Assembly (NCBI GenBank): GCA_011033025.1
Contig: WFMF01000009.1
Location: 1,302,001 to 1,366,000, forward strand
Origin: Beroe forskalii
Taxonomy: Eukaryota; Ctenophora; Nuda; Beroida; Beroidae
Direction: 5' to 3'
DNA: 64,000 nucleotides
The translations under genes and the position numbers were made by a program. The notes under the pieces were generated by a model that was given only the letters and a program-made list of their open reading frames with translations, had not been told where the DNA came from and searched no databases. Positions 23,221-33,001 of this stretch are shown in pieces; within the stretch, counting starts at the first letter, position 1, and every line of letters begins with the position of its first letter.

Positions 23221-24656
23221 TCCTCAAACCTAACATAAAATATGTAACATTACAGAAATAGGTTATTACAATAACAAGTGGAACCAAAACTTCATTACGT
23301 CATAAGGATGAATTATGAATAATATACTTAGTAATAAAATAGCAGTGATGTACAAGTTAAATTATTAATTTAATGATGTTAAATTATTAATTTAATGATG
23401 TACAAGTTAATTTATTAAAGATTTATATGCATGTCACTATTAGAATTTTCAAACAGAGAATTAAAAAAAGGGGTATGATATTGGCGACCTAGATCTTCTT
23501 GAACTACATAAAAATGAAATGGACACAAGTAAACAGGATATAGATACTGAAATCGTGAATGAGCTTTTACTCTTTTATTCTAATAAATTTCATAAAATAA
23601 ATGTTTCGAGATCAGTTTGATTATTATACTCAGAAATATTTCCAAAATAACAAATACCTAGGCTGACTAATAAAAGTCAACTGATCTGTTGAACTCATGA
23701 ATCTTTTCAACATATTATAGCAATTTATACTAGTAAATAACTTGCAAATTCATAACACTATCTCTAAAATGTAATTTTAAAACACAAAATTCAAATTTCC
23801 CAATACTTAATAGAATCTACATTAATTCATTAATTGATAACAGAAAGTATGTTCATCTGGCATCAATAGAAGGCTTTCTGCATTATTCACGAGTTATTAA
23901 TAAATAAATAGGAATAATTGGTCAATGGTCATTTGTGATTTGACCCTTTTTTATATTAAGTACAAAAAGTATAGCAATTTTTCAATCTATATCATTCTAA
24001 ATAAAAAATAATAATGCAAAATTACTGTACAGCCAATATAATATATGGTCAATTTTTCATGAATCATGGGGTCTGTTTTTTGTGTTTCTTAAAGGAACGG
24101 ATTGGATTCATGGTTTACATTTTCAAGTTTAATGCATTCCATAATCCCAGAAAAGTGAATCAATACCTTTACCTTGAATTTCCTGGCCTTCGATTATTTC
24201 CATCAATTATTGTACACTTTGAGAGGGGTCAGCAGCTTACTCATGTACGAAAGCAAAGTAATGAGGTTTTTTTGAGGTGAATATTGCCCTAGGGCTTTTT
24301 GTGTGCATTATATTCAATGATGCATCTTGGATGTGCTGAGGGCAAGCAGGTTTAAAATCTGTTACAAGGGCCTCCCATAAAAGCCTGGCATTTGCAAGCA
24401 ATACTAATAATAATTGAGCATGAAAGCTTTCGGCTTCAAATGAGACAAATTGAAGTGCAATTGAAACATGATGACATTCATGATCTAATGACTACCTATA
24501 TGACTGATATTTTAGCACATTTTATTTTTCAAAAATTAATTCCAAGAACAAATTAATGGTTTTTACAGTAACCCTGACATGAAACTAAGAACTAAATACA
24601 TAAATCAGGTACAGTAATTATTAAATCAAAAGCAGCAGCTATCAAATAACTTTTAT
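23221..24656. other. Intergenic, no gene seen
   Basis: AT-rich with short open frames only. A direct repeat of TTAATGATGTacaagtta/TTAAATTATTAA lies near 23355-23410. It separates two minus-strand genes of the same orientation. Confidence 0.5.
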
Positions 24657-27600
24657 TTAGTTTGGAAGAGTCCAGTGATCAAGGCGCCTACACTCAGTTA
24701 GATGAGCTGCACTATCGATATGGCTTCGCAAATCTCGATATTTTTCAAACTCAACATTGCATAGCTCACACACTAGAAACTGGCCACTATTTGCACCTGT
24801 TGTCTCATTAATTTGGTAAGTGTGCTTTTGAAGATGCTTTACTCTCTTCCTTGAAATCTTTTCACTGTCTTCAATGAAGACATCTGATCCATTTTCCTCA
24901 AAGCACAATATACTATGAGATCGTAGCACATCATAATCATCTCCTATGAATTCTGTAAATTTGGATGAATTTGAGGTGAAATTGGATGGTTCCCAAGAAT
25001 ATTTTAAATCTTCATGATGTGGTATAACAGGTTTGCGATTTTCTATCCCTTTCATTAAGTCTTCAAGCAAATGAAGGATAGTTATCTGATGCTTTTTTAT
25101 GGTAGGAATTGTATATTTGAATTTAGAAGGATTATCATCATCTGCTTGCAATATACTGGATATGGCAACTCGTATCTTATTAATGATTTTAATATCTGAT
25201 AGAACAATGCGTTGGTCAAAGGTAACCTGTAAATCGTGATCAGGCCACAAAGGCTCACAATGTGAATCAAAACCAAGTCCTGCACAGCAGCCAATGTAAT
25301 TTAGTCTACTTGGAGTTGTGTGAAATTGTACCTTTGGTGCAAACATCAGAACTAACATATCAGGAAAGCCTCTGATTGGGAAATGCTGAGTTACTCCTCT
25401 CAGCTGCACTCTACATCCCGAACTTGTCAGTGCAACAGAGCTTGCAGTCAGCATCTCAGTGAATGTATCAGATGGGTCTGCACAAATCATAATTGAACAA
25501 ACAGAATTACTGTCAATTACTGTATGAAAAGCTCTTGCAGTATCTGTGAGTCCAGAGTATTCAACTTCATAAGGACTGGTTGGGCCTGATAATGTGCATG
25601 TATCATGTCTTTGACAGTCGTTCTTAAATTCAGATTCACTTTTAATAGTGACACCTTTCAATTGAACTTCATAACCACCAAGCATTAACCGAGCATATTC
25701 TATTCTATAATCTTCACGAGCTGGGGAAACTTTTTTTGAAGTGAGTAAATAATCTCTAAAACTGATATGGTTGTCAAACAAGTCTATGTGCAAAACATTA
25801 TTTAACAAATAGAAAATTTTGGCACTAAAATGTTTGTTTTCCAACATTGTTCTAAGCTTATCCACTTCATGTCTGTCCCATTTGACTGAGGATGAAAGAC
25901 TTCTGGCATCAATATTTGGACTAATTCCCTCAATGGAACATTCAACAGCTTGAAAAGGACATCTTGTTAACAATTCACCAGGTATTTGAAACAAAACATT
26001 TGCATTGATCCATCTTGAGTTTCCAAAATCTAAATATAATATTTTTACATTAAAATTTGCATCTATTCTAAGAACTTTAATCCTGTATAAGGTTGGATCA
26101 TTCTCTCCATACATAGCCACACCATATGAATTTTCCTGAATTTTCCGAGGATTCATCCTTTTGACTTTGATATTTTGCAAATCCTCATTGACACTATCAA
26201 AATCTCCTCGAATGTCATCACGTTTGATATGAATGAAGAATTTATTAGGGTTCTCAAAATATGTTACAGCTACTTCTAACAGTTCATCTTGACTTATTTG
26301 AAAACTTATATCATCAGGAACAGGTAAATTTACATCTTCTTTTGATGTTAACTGGAGGTTCATAGCTAATTGTTTAGTTTTCAAAGAATAATACACTGAT
26401 TTGCTTATATTTGCCTCAGCCACAGTGTCAAATGTCACATATAACCTGTTACTTTCAAGGGTTAATCTTTTCACTGGATCAAAGTGGGTTTTGAAAAATG
26501 AACTTACATCATGTTTATATTTTCTTTCCAGTTCAGAGTTGGAAGACACCTCCAACCGCATTCCTGTGTACATTACTGTATCAGTAGGTGATTTTGCTCC
26601 AAATGACCTCAAACAATTATCTTTATCTAAAGCATATTTGTTTTTTATGAAATAAAATGGATAATTTGCAGCAGCTAGTGCTAACTTCAATCTGAATGTT
26701 ACACCAAATTCACCTCTGTCAAAGAAACCAGTGTAATTGTGCTCCCTTTCACGAGATACACCTTCAGGTATGTTCATTCTTTGAAGGCATCCATAAATAT
26801 CTTGGATTAGGCTGGCAACTTCATTTATCCGATTATAGTTCACAAAATTCTGAATGCAAAATTTTTTTGCTTCAGATTTATAATGATCTGAATCATCTTG
26901 GGAATGAATATTATACCAATCATTATAAATATTTAACATCATAATTGGGTCTGAAAATGTACCTTTTGCTTTTTTCATTCGAGTAACATAACTGTCAAGT
27001 TTTTGTTGTTTATTGTTATAGGGAAGTTCAAGAAATGCAGGCAAAGACAAACATGCAGCCATTATTATTGCTTCACTGAGACAATCAAAAACTAAACCAA
27101 ACATTATTAGACGTGTTAATCGAACATCCAAGGGCATGCTACCCATGACTTGCCCCAGAAATGTAAGGTTTTGACTAAGAGGGTTTTTCATAGGTTCAAT
27201 CGGTAGGACAAGAGCTCCAACTTCAAGAAGGAGGAGAGCACCTTCTCTAAGCTTATTGAGATTGGGAGGATCAAGGGCATATGAAAGAACATCCAATGGA
27301 TCACCAATACCTAACATCTTACACCATAAAATTAGTTGCTCCACTGAACATCGTTGCATTTCAGGTGTAGCAAAATCACAAAGATCACCCAAAAACTTTT
27401 CCTCAATAAGACGATAACATCTTCCTTTAGAAACCCGTCCTGCTCTACCTTTACGCTGGTCTAGTGATGACTTTGGTGCCCAGACATACCTCAGAGATGA
27501 CATTCCAGTTCCAGAGTCTGCATGTAGCTCTTTTGACAGACAAAAGTCAACAACATACTTAATATCAGGTACTGTAATAGAACTTTCAGCAATATTAGTT

Positions 27601-28826
27601 GACAAAATGACTTTTCTTTGACCTCTTGAGGGTGGGTCAAAAACTTTCATTTGATACTGTCTGGGTATAGTGCTATGAAGACAAATAATAGTATATGTTT
27701 CACAGCATTCATCCTTTTTTAGGATTCTTTGCATGGTCTCGATCTCAAAAATGCCTGGTAAAAACACAAGAACAGAGCCTCGGCTGCATGTTGTGGAGTC
27801 TTGGTGCATGTCATCATCATCAATTTGATCAAAGTACTTTATCAATTCTTTAGCAAGAATATATGTTTTCTCAGAAATCTGAGGCTCCTGGTAATTTGTT
27901 TGTGAATTATTTCTATCTGATCCACAGTTGATACTTGATCTTATTTGATCAAGATAAAACACTTCTACACTAAACATTTGCTCTTTAATTGCAATGATGG
28001 GGGCTGGGCATGGAACCCCACTATATGGATTCATTATTTGATAATACTTTGCAAATTTTGATGCATCCACAGTTGCTGACATAACAATAATGCGGACTCT
28101 ATGAGTTGACTTAAAAGTACAAAGTATTCTTTTGATCATTAATAAAAGAAAATCAGTATCCTTATCACGCTCATGCACTTCATCCAAAATAATGTGGGTA
28201 AATTCTTTTAGGGCATCAGCACTGATAAGCTTTCTTAAGAGAACCCCTGTTGTCATGTATATAAGTCGGGTATCCTCATTGACTTTCTTGTCCATCCCAA
28301 TTTGATATCCAACTAATGTACCTTCATTTCCATCATTTTTAAGCATAGGAAGTTTCCTCTCCTTCAGAACACGATTTGCCAGTGAAATGGCTGCCACCCT
28401 TCGAGGCTGTGTTACTACTATTTTGCAGTGTCTCTGTTCAACTGAATATTCATCATCAAGGACATACTGAGGAACTTGAGTGCTTTTACCACTACCAGTA
28501 GGTGCAGTGATTATAGTTACCATATTTTGCTTAATTGTGTCGACAATTTCATCTCTATATCCTAAAATGGGTAAATTTGGCCTGTCAAAATCTTCACTAA
28601 AATGTGTTTTCAACCCAGATATATCCTCTTGATCTGGCATTTCATTATATTGACAAAGAGGTCTGAGAAATATGTCATCTTTTCTCGGGATAGAAGAGTC
28701 AGGGAGTGAAGTGTATGTAATACTTGGATCAGGTTCCAATGACTGATAATGTTCAACAACACGCTTTCCAAATTTCTGTATTTTTCCAGCTGAACTTCTT
28801 GGTTTTTCAAGGTTGAAAAAATCCAT
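24657..28826 (-). CDS. TDRD9: TDRD9/Spindle-E-like DEAH-box RNA helicase with Tudor domain, single coding exon
   Basis: One uninterrupted 1389-residue frame. Motifs in order: Walker A APTGSGKST (about residue 108-116), DEVH (about 215), SAT, NIAESSITVP, QRKGRAGR, then helicase-associated domains, a Tudor domain around residues 860-965 (YGENDPTLYRIKVLRIDANF then YLDFGN) and a C-terminal C2H2 finger (CELC...H...H, about 1354-1376). Length matches animal TDRD9 (about 1380). TDRD9 acts in germline nuage in the piRNA pathway, silencing transposons. Vertebrate TDRD9 has many introns, so an intronless coding region is unusual. An acceptor-like CTTTCAG ends 6 bases before the ATG, suggesting a 5'-UTR intron or trans-splicing. 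AATAAA overlaps the stop codon (24652-24657). No frame break is seen. Confidence 0.93.
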   Translation of the reverse strand: MDFFNLEKPRSSAGKIQKFGKRVVEHYQSLEPDPSITYTSLPDSSIPRKDDIFLRPLCQYNEMPDQEDISGLKTHFSEDFDRPNLPILGYRDEIVDTIKQNMVTIITAPTGSGKSTQVPQYVLDDEYSVEQRHCKIVVTQPRRVAAISLANRVLKERKLPMLKNDGNEGTLVGYQIGMDKKVNEDTRLIYMTTGVLLRKLISADALKEFTHIILDEVHERDKDTDFLLLMIKRILCTFKSTHRVRIIVMSATVDASKFAKYYQIMNPYSGVPCPAPIIAIKEQMFSVEVFYLDQIRSSINCGSDRNNSQTNYQEPQISEKTYILAKELIKYFDQIDDDDMHQDSTTCSRGSVLVFLPGIFEIETMQRILKKDECCETYTIICLHSTIPRQYQMKVFDPPSRGQRKVILSTNIAESSITVPDIKYVVDFCLSKELHADSGTGMSSLRYVWAPKSSLDQRKGRAGRVSKGRCYRLIEEKFLGDLCDFATPEMQRCSVEQLILWCKMLGIGDPLDVLSYALDPPNLNKLREGALLLLEVGALVLPIEPMKNPLSQNLTFLGQVMGSMPLDVRLTRLIMFGLVFDCLSEAIIMAACLSLPAFLELPYNNKQQKLDSYVTRMKKAKGTFSDPIMMLNIYNDWYNIHSQDDSDHYKSEAKKFCIQNFVNYNRINEVASLIQDIYGCLQRMNIPEGVSREREHNYTGFFDRGEFGVTFRLKLALAAANYPFYFIKNKYALDKDNCLRSFGAKSPTDTVMYTGMRLEVSSNSELERKYKHDVSSFFKTHFDPVKRLTLESNRLYVTFDTVAEANISKSVYYSLKTKQLAMNLQLTSKEDVNLPVPDDISFQISQDELLEVAVTYFENPNKFFIHIKRDDIRGDFDSVNEDLQNIKVKRMNPRKIQENSYGVAMYGENDPTLYRIKVLRIDANFNVKILYLDFGNSRWINANVLFQIPGELLTRCPFQAVECSIEGISPNIDARSLSSSVKWDRHEVDKLRTMLENKHFSAKIFYLLNNVLHIDLFDNHISFRDYLLTSKKVSPAREDYRIEYARLMLGGYEVQLKGVTIKSESEFKNDCQRHDTCTLSGPTSPYEVEYSGLTDTARAFHTVIDSNSVCSIMICADPSDTFTEMLTASSVALTSSGCRVQLRGVTQHFPIRGFPDMLVLMFAPKVQFHTTPSRLNYIGCCAGLGFDSHCEPLWPDHDLQVTFDQRIVLSDIKIINKIRVAISSILQADDDNPSKFKYTIPTIKKHQITILHLLEDLMKGIENRKPVIPHHEDLKYSWEPSNFTSNSSKFTEFIGDDYDVLRSHSILCFEENGSDVFIEDSEKISRKRVKHLQKHTYQINETTGANSGQFLVCELCNVEFEKYRDLRSHIDSAAHLTECRRLDHWTLPN

Positions 28827-29303
28827 TTCAAACCTGAAAGTAGTATATAATAGCTTACAGGATGATGCTCATACGTAAAAAGCAGACCTGTTAGAAATTA
28901 AATGGACTGCTACAAGATCTGTTAAATAAATAATAAATGGTTTCTTTAAGAGGGCAATCTGTAAGACTTTTCTCCGATACTGTACTTGAACACCAACTCA
29001 ATCATCAAATTGTATTATATCATTTGGTAATACTATGTGGTGAAAAGCCAGTCAAATAACTTGATAGAAAAGCCAGTTCTCTGCAATGAAAGAAAGTCCT
29101 AGATCTATCATGTATCTATCTCTATACCAATATTCCCTGTATATAAAATTGTGTTACAGGATTATGCACAAGCATCATTTTCACACAATTTCTGCTCTAA
29201 GGTTGTGTTCTGTCTGAGTAATGTTTTGTCCAGGTGGTGTTTTGTACATGCACCATTGGAGAAAAGACTTGCAGATTGATGTTTTGAAAAATTCATTCTT
29301 TAT
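28827..29303. other. Upstream flank of the TDRD9-like gene, no gene seen
   Basis: AT-rich; it should contain the promoter or a 5' non-coding exon if the acceptor at the start codon is used, but no element is distinguishable. Confidence 0.4.
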
Positions 29304-29454
29304 CCGTGGTGTTTCCACATGATAAAAACGGTGCACACTGAGTGCGCGCCACTGAGTGCGCACCATTCCCACCATTAAATCTCCAAGGTGGGAATGGCGC
29401 GCACTCAGTGGCGCGCACTGAGTGCGCGTCGTCTTTTATGTGGAAACACCACGG
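29304..29454. mobile_element. 151-bp palindromic MITE
   Basis: Terminal inverted repeats beginning CCGTGGTGTTTCCACAT extend through a GC-rich CACTGAGTGCGCG double motif to ATTCCCACC, leaving a centre of only about 12 bases. TAT occurs on both sides (29301-29303 and 29455-29457), a possible TA or TAT target duplication. There is no coding capacity. Confidence 0.75.
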
Positions 29455-30029
29455 TATTATGGGAATAATTTTATACATTATGTTCATTCAATCTTCTTTC
29501 TAATATTATTGTCATCTGAACTGCAGAAAATCTGGCAACAATGCCACAATAGCACAACTATTAGGCACAGTGTAGCAAGTTAAAATGACACTTGATCAGT
29601 GATAATTACAAAAAATGATAAAAATTAACAAAATAAGTGGCTTGACTCTGAGAAGATAACTGTATTTGAATCCCAAAGATAAAAATAAACAATGTAAATT
29701 GAACTGTAGTACCCAAACCAACGATTGGTTACTGGTTAAAATTAAAGAATTGGAAGTCTCTCCAAGGAATGATCTGATATCATATTATCATTATTATTAA
29801 ATCAGAATAGTACAAGTACTATCGAACCTCTACACGTAGGCATAACATTCACTTGATTGTAATAATAATAATAATAATACTTGAAGTTTAAGAACACTAC
29901 TTTTAAGGCTAGCTTATACTCAGCAGTGTTAAATAGCTAAAACCAAAAGATTAAAACTAATAATTTAACAAACATAAGAGCGTCTTCTCATAAACCTAAT
30001 ATTGTAAAATTGCAATAATTGCTTATATC

Positions 30030-31047
30030 ACAGAGGACAACACAATAGGATATATAGATAATAAGAAGCACAGTGGGCAAATATCATTTTGTCAGGTTCA
30101 TAGTTTCTGATATGGTTAGTTCAAAAAGATGAGTTTTCAATAGTTTTTTGAATGAGACAATGCTATGAGCTGTGGTAATATGAAGTGGAAGATTATTAAA
30201 AATCTTGGGTCCAATAAATGAAAGGCTTCTTTGACCAAACCTGGTGCTCATGGTTGGAGTCAATAACCTTGGTGTATAGCCTTGATATGAGTAGCTAAAC
30301 ATGTCTTGTATATACAAAGGTGCTAAACCATTGATTGCCTTGTATGATAAAAGTGCTATTTTGAACACAATACGCTTTTTGACTTGGAGCCAGTGAAGAT
30401 CGTGAAGGTCTCTATCAACATGATCATATTTGTACTTGCCAGTTACCAGTTTAGCAGCAGAGTTTTGTACAATTTGCAACTGATTCAGAAGCTTTTCTGC
30501 AATACCATAATACAAACAATTGCAATAGTCCAAACATGAAATGACCAGACTGTTAACAACTAGTTTCATCTGTTCCTTTGTAAGCAGAAAACGGACTTTG
30601 CAAAGATTCCGAATGGTATGGAAAGAGTTCTTTTTGAGGGTGGTTATTTGTTTCTCAAATGTTAATCTTTGATCCAATTGAACTCCAAGATTCTTGACAA
30701 CTGACTGGAATCGGATAGTTGTTCCACTAAAAAGATTCACCCCATTTATTTCAATTTGTTGCAGTATTCTGCTGGAGCCAAACAATATGATTTGAGTTTT
30801 AGGTTCATTTAGTTGAAGGTAATACTTTGACATCCATTTCCTAATAACATCAAAGCAGTCATTGATCTGATTTGTCAAAACGTCAACTTGATCAGAAGAT
30901 GGAAAATGCTTTGCTACTTGATGATCATCAGCATAGCCAAATATCTTAAAGCCAAGCCTTTGAACACACATGTATATAGAGCGAATATATATATTGAACA
31001 ATACTGGGCCAAGAACTGATCCCTGAGGAACACCAAACTTGATTGTT
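30030..31047 (-). mobile_element. 5'-truncated non-LTR retrotransposon (CR1/L2/Jockey-type), with 12-bp target-site duplication
   Basis: The minus strand encodes the end of a reverse transcriptase. It opens at GVPQGSVLGPVLFNIYI, then gives FGYADD (catalytic YADD), WMSKYYLQLNEPKTQIILFG, NLGVQLD and a thumb/connection region ending ITTAHSIVSFKKLL, before the stop at 30084. The frame is intact for over 300 codons. Target-site duplication ATTGCTTATATC flanks it exactly at 30018-30029 and 31048-31059. Everything upstream of the RT palm is absent, a usual 5' truncation. It is not functional alone. Confidence 0.88.
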
Positions 31048-31059
31048 ATTGCTTATATC

Positions 31060-32394
31060 TATTGAGATTTATCTAATCTTCTAATGCTAAATTAGTTATC
31101 TTGGAAATCAATTATGAAAAATAAACTGTAGGACCCTCTTAAAACTTTAAAACAATAACCAATACAATAGAATGGGACATTCCTAGTCAAGCACACGTAA
31201 GTGCATAAATCATAATAAATAAATTAAGTTAAATCTTATATATAATTTGGAGATGGCACGTGAATTATGTCTGTGCGGGCGCACAGTTTAATCATAACAA
31301 AACAAATGTTGCCTTAGGAAAAATGATCTTATTTTTCAGAGCCATCATAATTCAGATGATAATACTGTTGTAGATAGAGTAAGTTAGATTTCTTCCCTTT
31401 GGTTTCCATTCTCTCTCTTTTGTGCAGTTGTTGGAGCACCAGACTTTTATTCAACTCCCCCTTATCTCAGCCATTGGGTGAGTGGCACACTACTACAGTG
31501 TGTGGGTGTGGGATAGTGTCACGAGTATACCTTACTGGATGCATACCCCCCCCCAGTCAATCAGACTTTGGATTCGTCTGCTTAAGTGCTTAGTTTACTG
31601 ACTTGGGGCAACAAACTCTATAACATGCTTGGTAGTTGGTATGGATAGGGAGCTGAACAGTCAGGAACCGACTCTATTCCTTCCTTAACATATATTGTAT
31701 TTATTTCTTATTAGCCAAAGGGTTATAGTAGTACTGTAGTAGTTAAAATCAAAATTTGAAACCAAAACAAGCTTTCGATTTTATCCTCCTCAATATCTTT
31801 CTCTTCTTGTGAACTCTATCTCCATCCCCTCCTTTCTCAATTATAATCAATTTATCTTATACACTACTACTTGTAAGCCTGAAAACAATTGAAATAAAGA
31901 GCTTAACAAGAGAGCTTAAAAAGAGAGATAATCCATTAAACTAGAAATAAATTTAAACAAATGAAGTAAATGAAAAAATGACTTCCAAGATATTCAAATA
32001 TTATGATACACTTCACCCCCAGAAGCACCAAACATCATAATCATGAAAATGGATGGTCTAATGGTGTATCACAATAGCAGAATAGATTAAAAAACGATAA
32101 TGTCATCTCCATAAAAATGCATGAGATAAAGGATGATTTCTTCAAGACATCAATCAGAAAGTAAAAAGGTTTCAAAATATACAACAATTTTATTCAAAGA
32201 AGTCCTGGGGGTTCCATAAAATATTGCATAATACTGAAAATATCAAAATAAATTCTTATCATAAAGACATAAGGTCTCCCATGTAAACGGGGCTGAGTGA
32301 CGTCACAGATATGAACGTTAATTTTTCTGTATCCTCAACTTCCTCAGCTTTGTCTATCATAAATAGACCCTTCCGAGCGACGCGCCTTGCGTCA
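31060..32394. other. Intergenic, no gene seen
   Basis: AT-rich sequence with no supported frame; a poly-C run lies near 31548. Confidence 0.45.
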
Positions 32395-32670
32395 GCGGGT
32401 CAGACATTGCGCCGTGCGGTTGTCTTTGCGGTTGTCTTTCTGAGCCCGCATACGTGTAAAATACGGGCTTGGCGCTTCCTGTACGCTGAGGTTGTCAGAC
32501 GATGCATCGTCTATGACAACCTCAGCGTACAGGAAGCGCCCGTAGTTCACACGTATGCGGGTTGCCCTAAATGCTAACCAGCGCCTTGGTTTCGCGCGAC
32601 GTGCCTGGTTAGGGGAAGTATCGTATGCGGGCTTAGGAAGACAACCGCAAAGACAACCGCGCGGCGCTGA
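32395..32670. mobile_element. GC-rich nested palindrome (foldback element)
   Basis: An inner hairpin at 32471-32540 has arms beginning GGCGCTTCCTGTACGCTGAG that pair fully except for a two-base bulge. Outer arms at 32415-32454 and 32622-32661 (GGTTGTCTTTGCGGTTGTC and complement) also pair. No coding signal. It lies 330 bp upstream of the MANF start. Confidence 0.7.
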
Positions 32671-32754
32671 TTCTCACGAGAGCCTGTCAACGGCCGACCG
32701 CGTGGCGACCGCGACAATAGGGGAATTGCCAGGTTGCTATTAACAAGAACTTAA

Positions 32755-32833
32755 TTGCCAGACGGGCAGACGTTGCCTGCGAGTCGGGGCGCGCGCGCAG
32801 GGGGGGCCAGGCAACGTACGTCACGTCTGGCAA
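32755..32833. repeat. GC-rich inverted repeat, 25-bp arms
   Basis: TTGCCAGACGGGCAGACGTT at 32755 pairs with AACGTACGTCACGTCTGGCAA ending at 32833, around a CpG-rich loop. It lies 170 bp upstream of MANF. Confidence 0.65.
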
Positions 32834-32940
32834 GAAGTTTATCGCTTGTGCGCCGCGCACTTGCGCACGCTCAATTCCTCTCTGTCTTCATTATCATTTT
32901 ATCGCGTTGGATAAATCATTCTTCAGGTTTAGAATGACGA

Positions 32941-32993
32941 GACGTGTCCTTTTACAACTTGAACTTGTGTTTCGTTGATAAAGTAACGTGTCC
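32941..32993 (+). promoter_or_regulatory. Two ACGTGTCC sites just upstream of MANF
   Basis: ACGTGTCC occurs at 32942-32949 and 32986-32993. The ACGT core is bound by bZIP factors, and MANF is induced by ER stress through such factors in other animals. The sites do not match a full ERSE or UPRE consensus, so this is only a candidate. Confidence 0.2.
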
Positions 32994-33001
32994 GAATTGT
33001 C

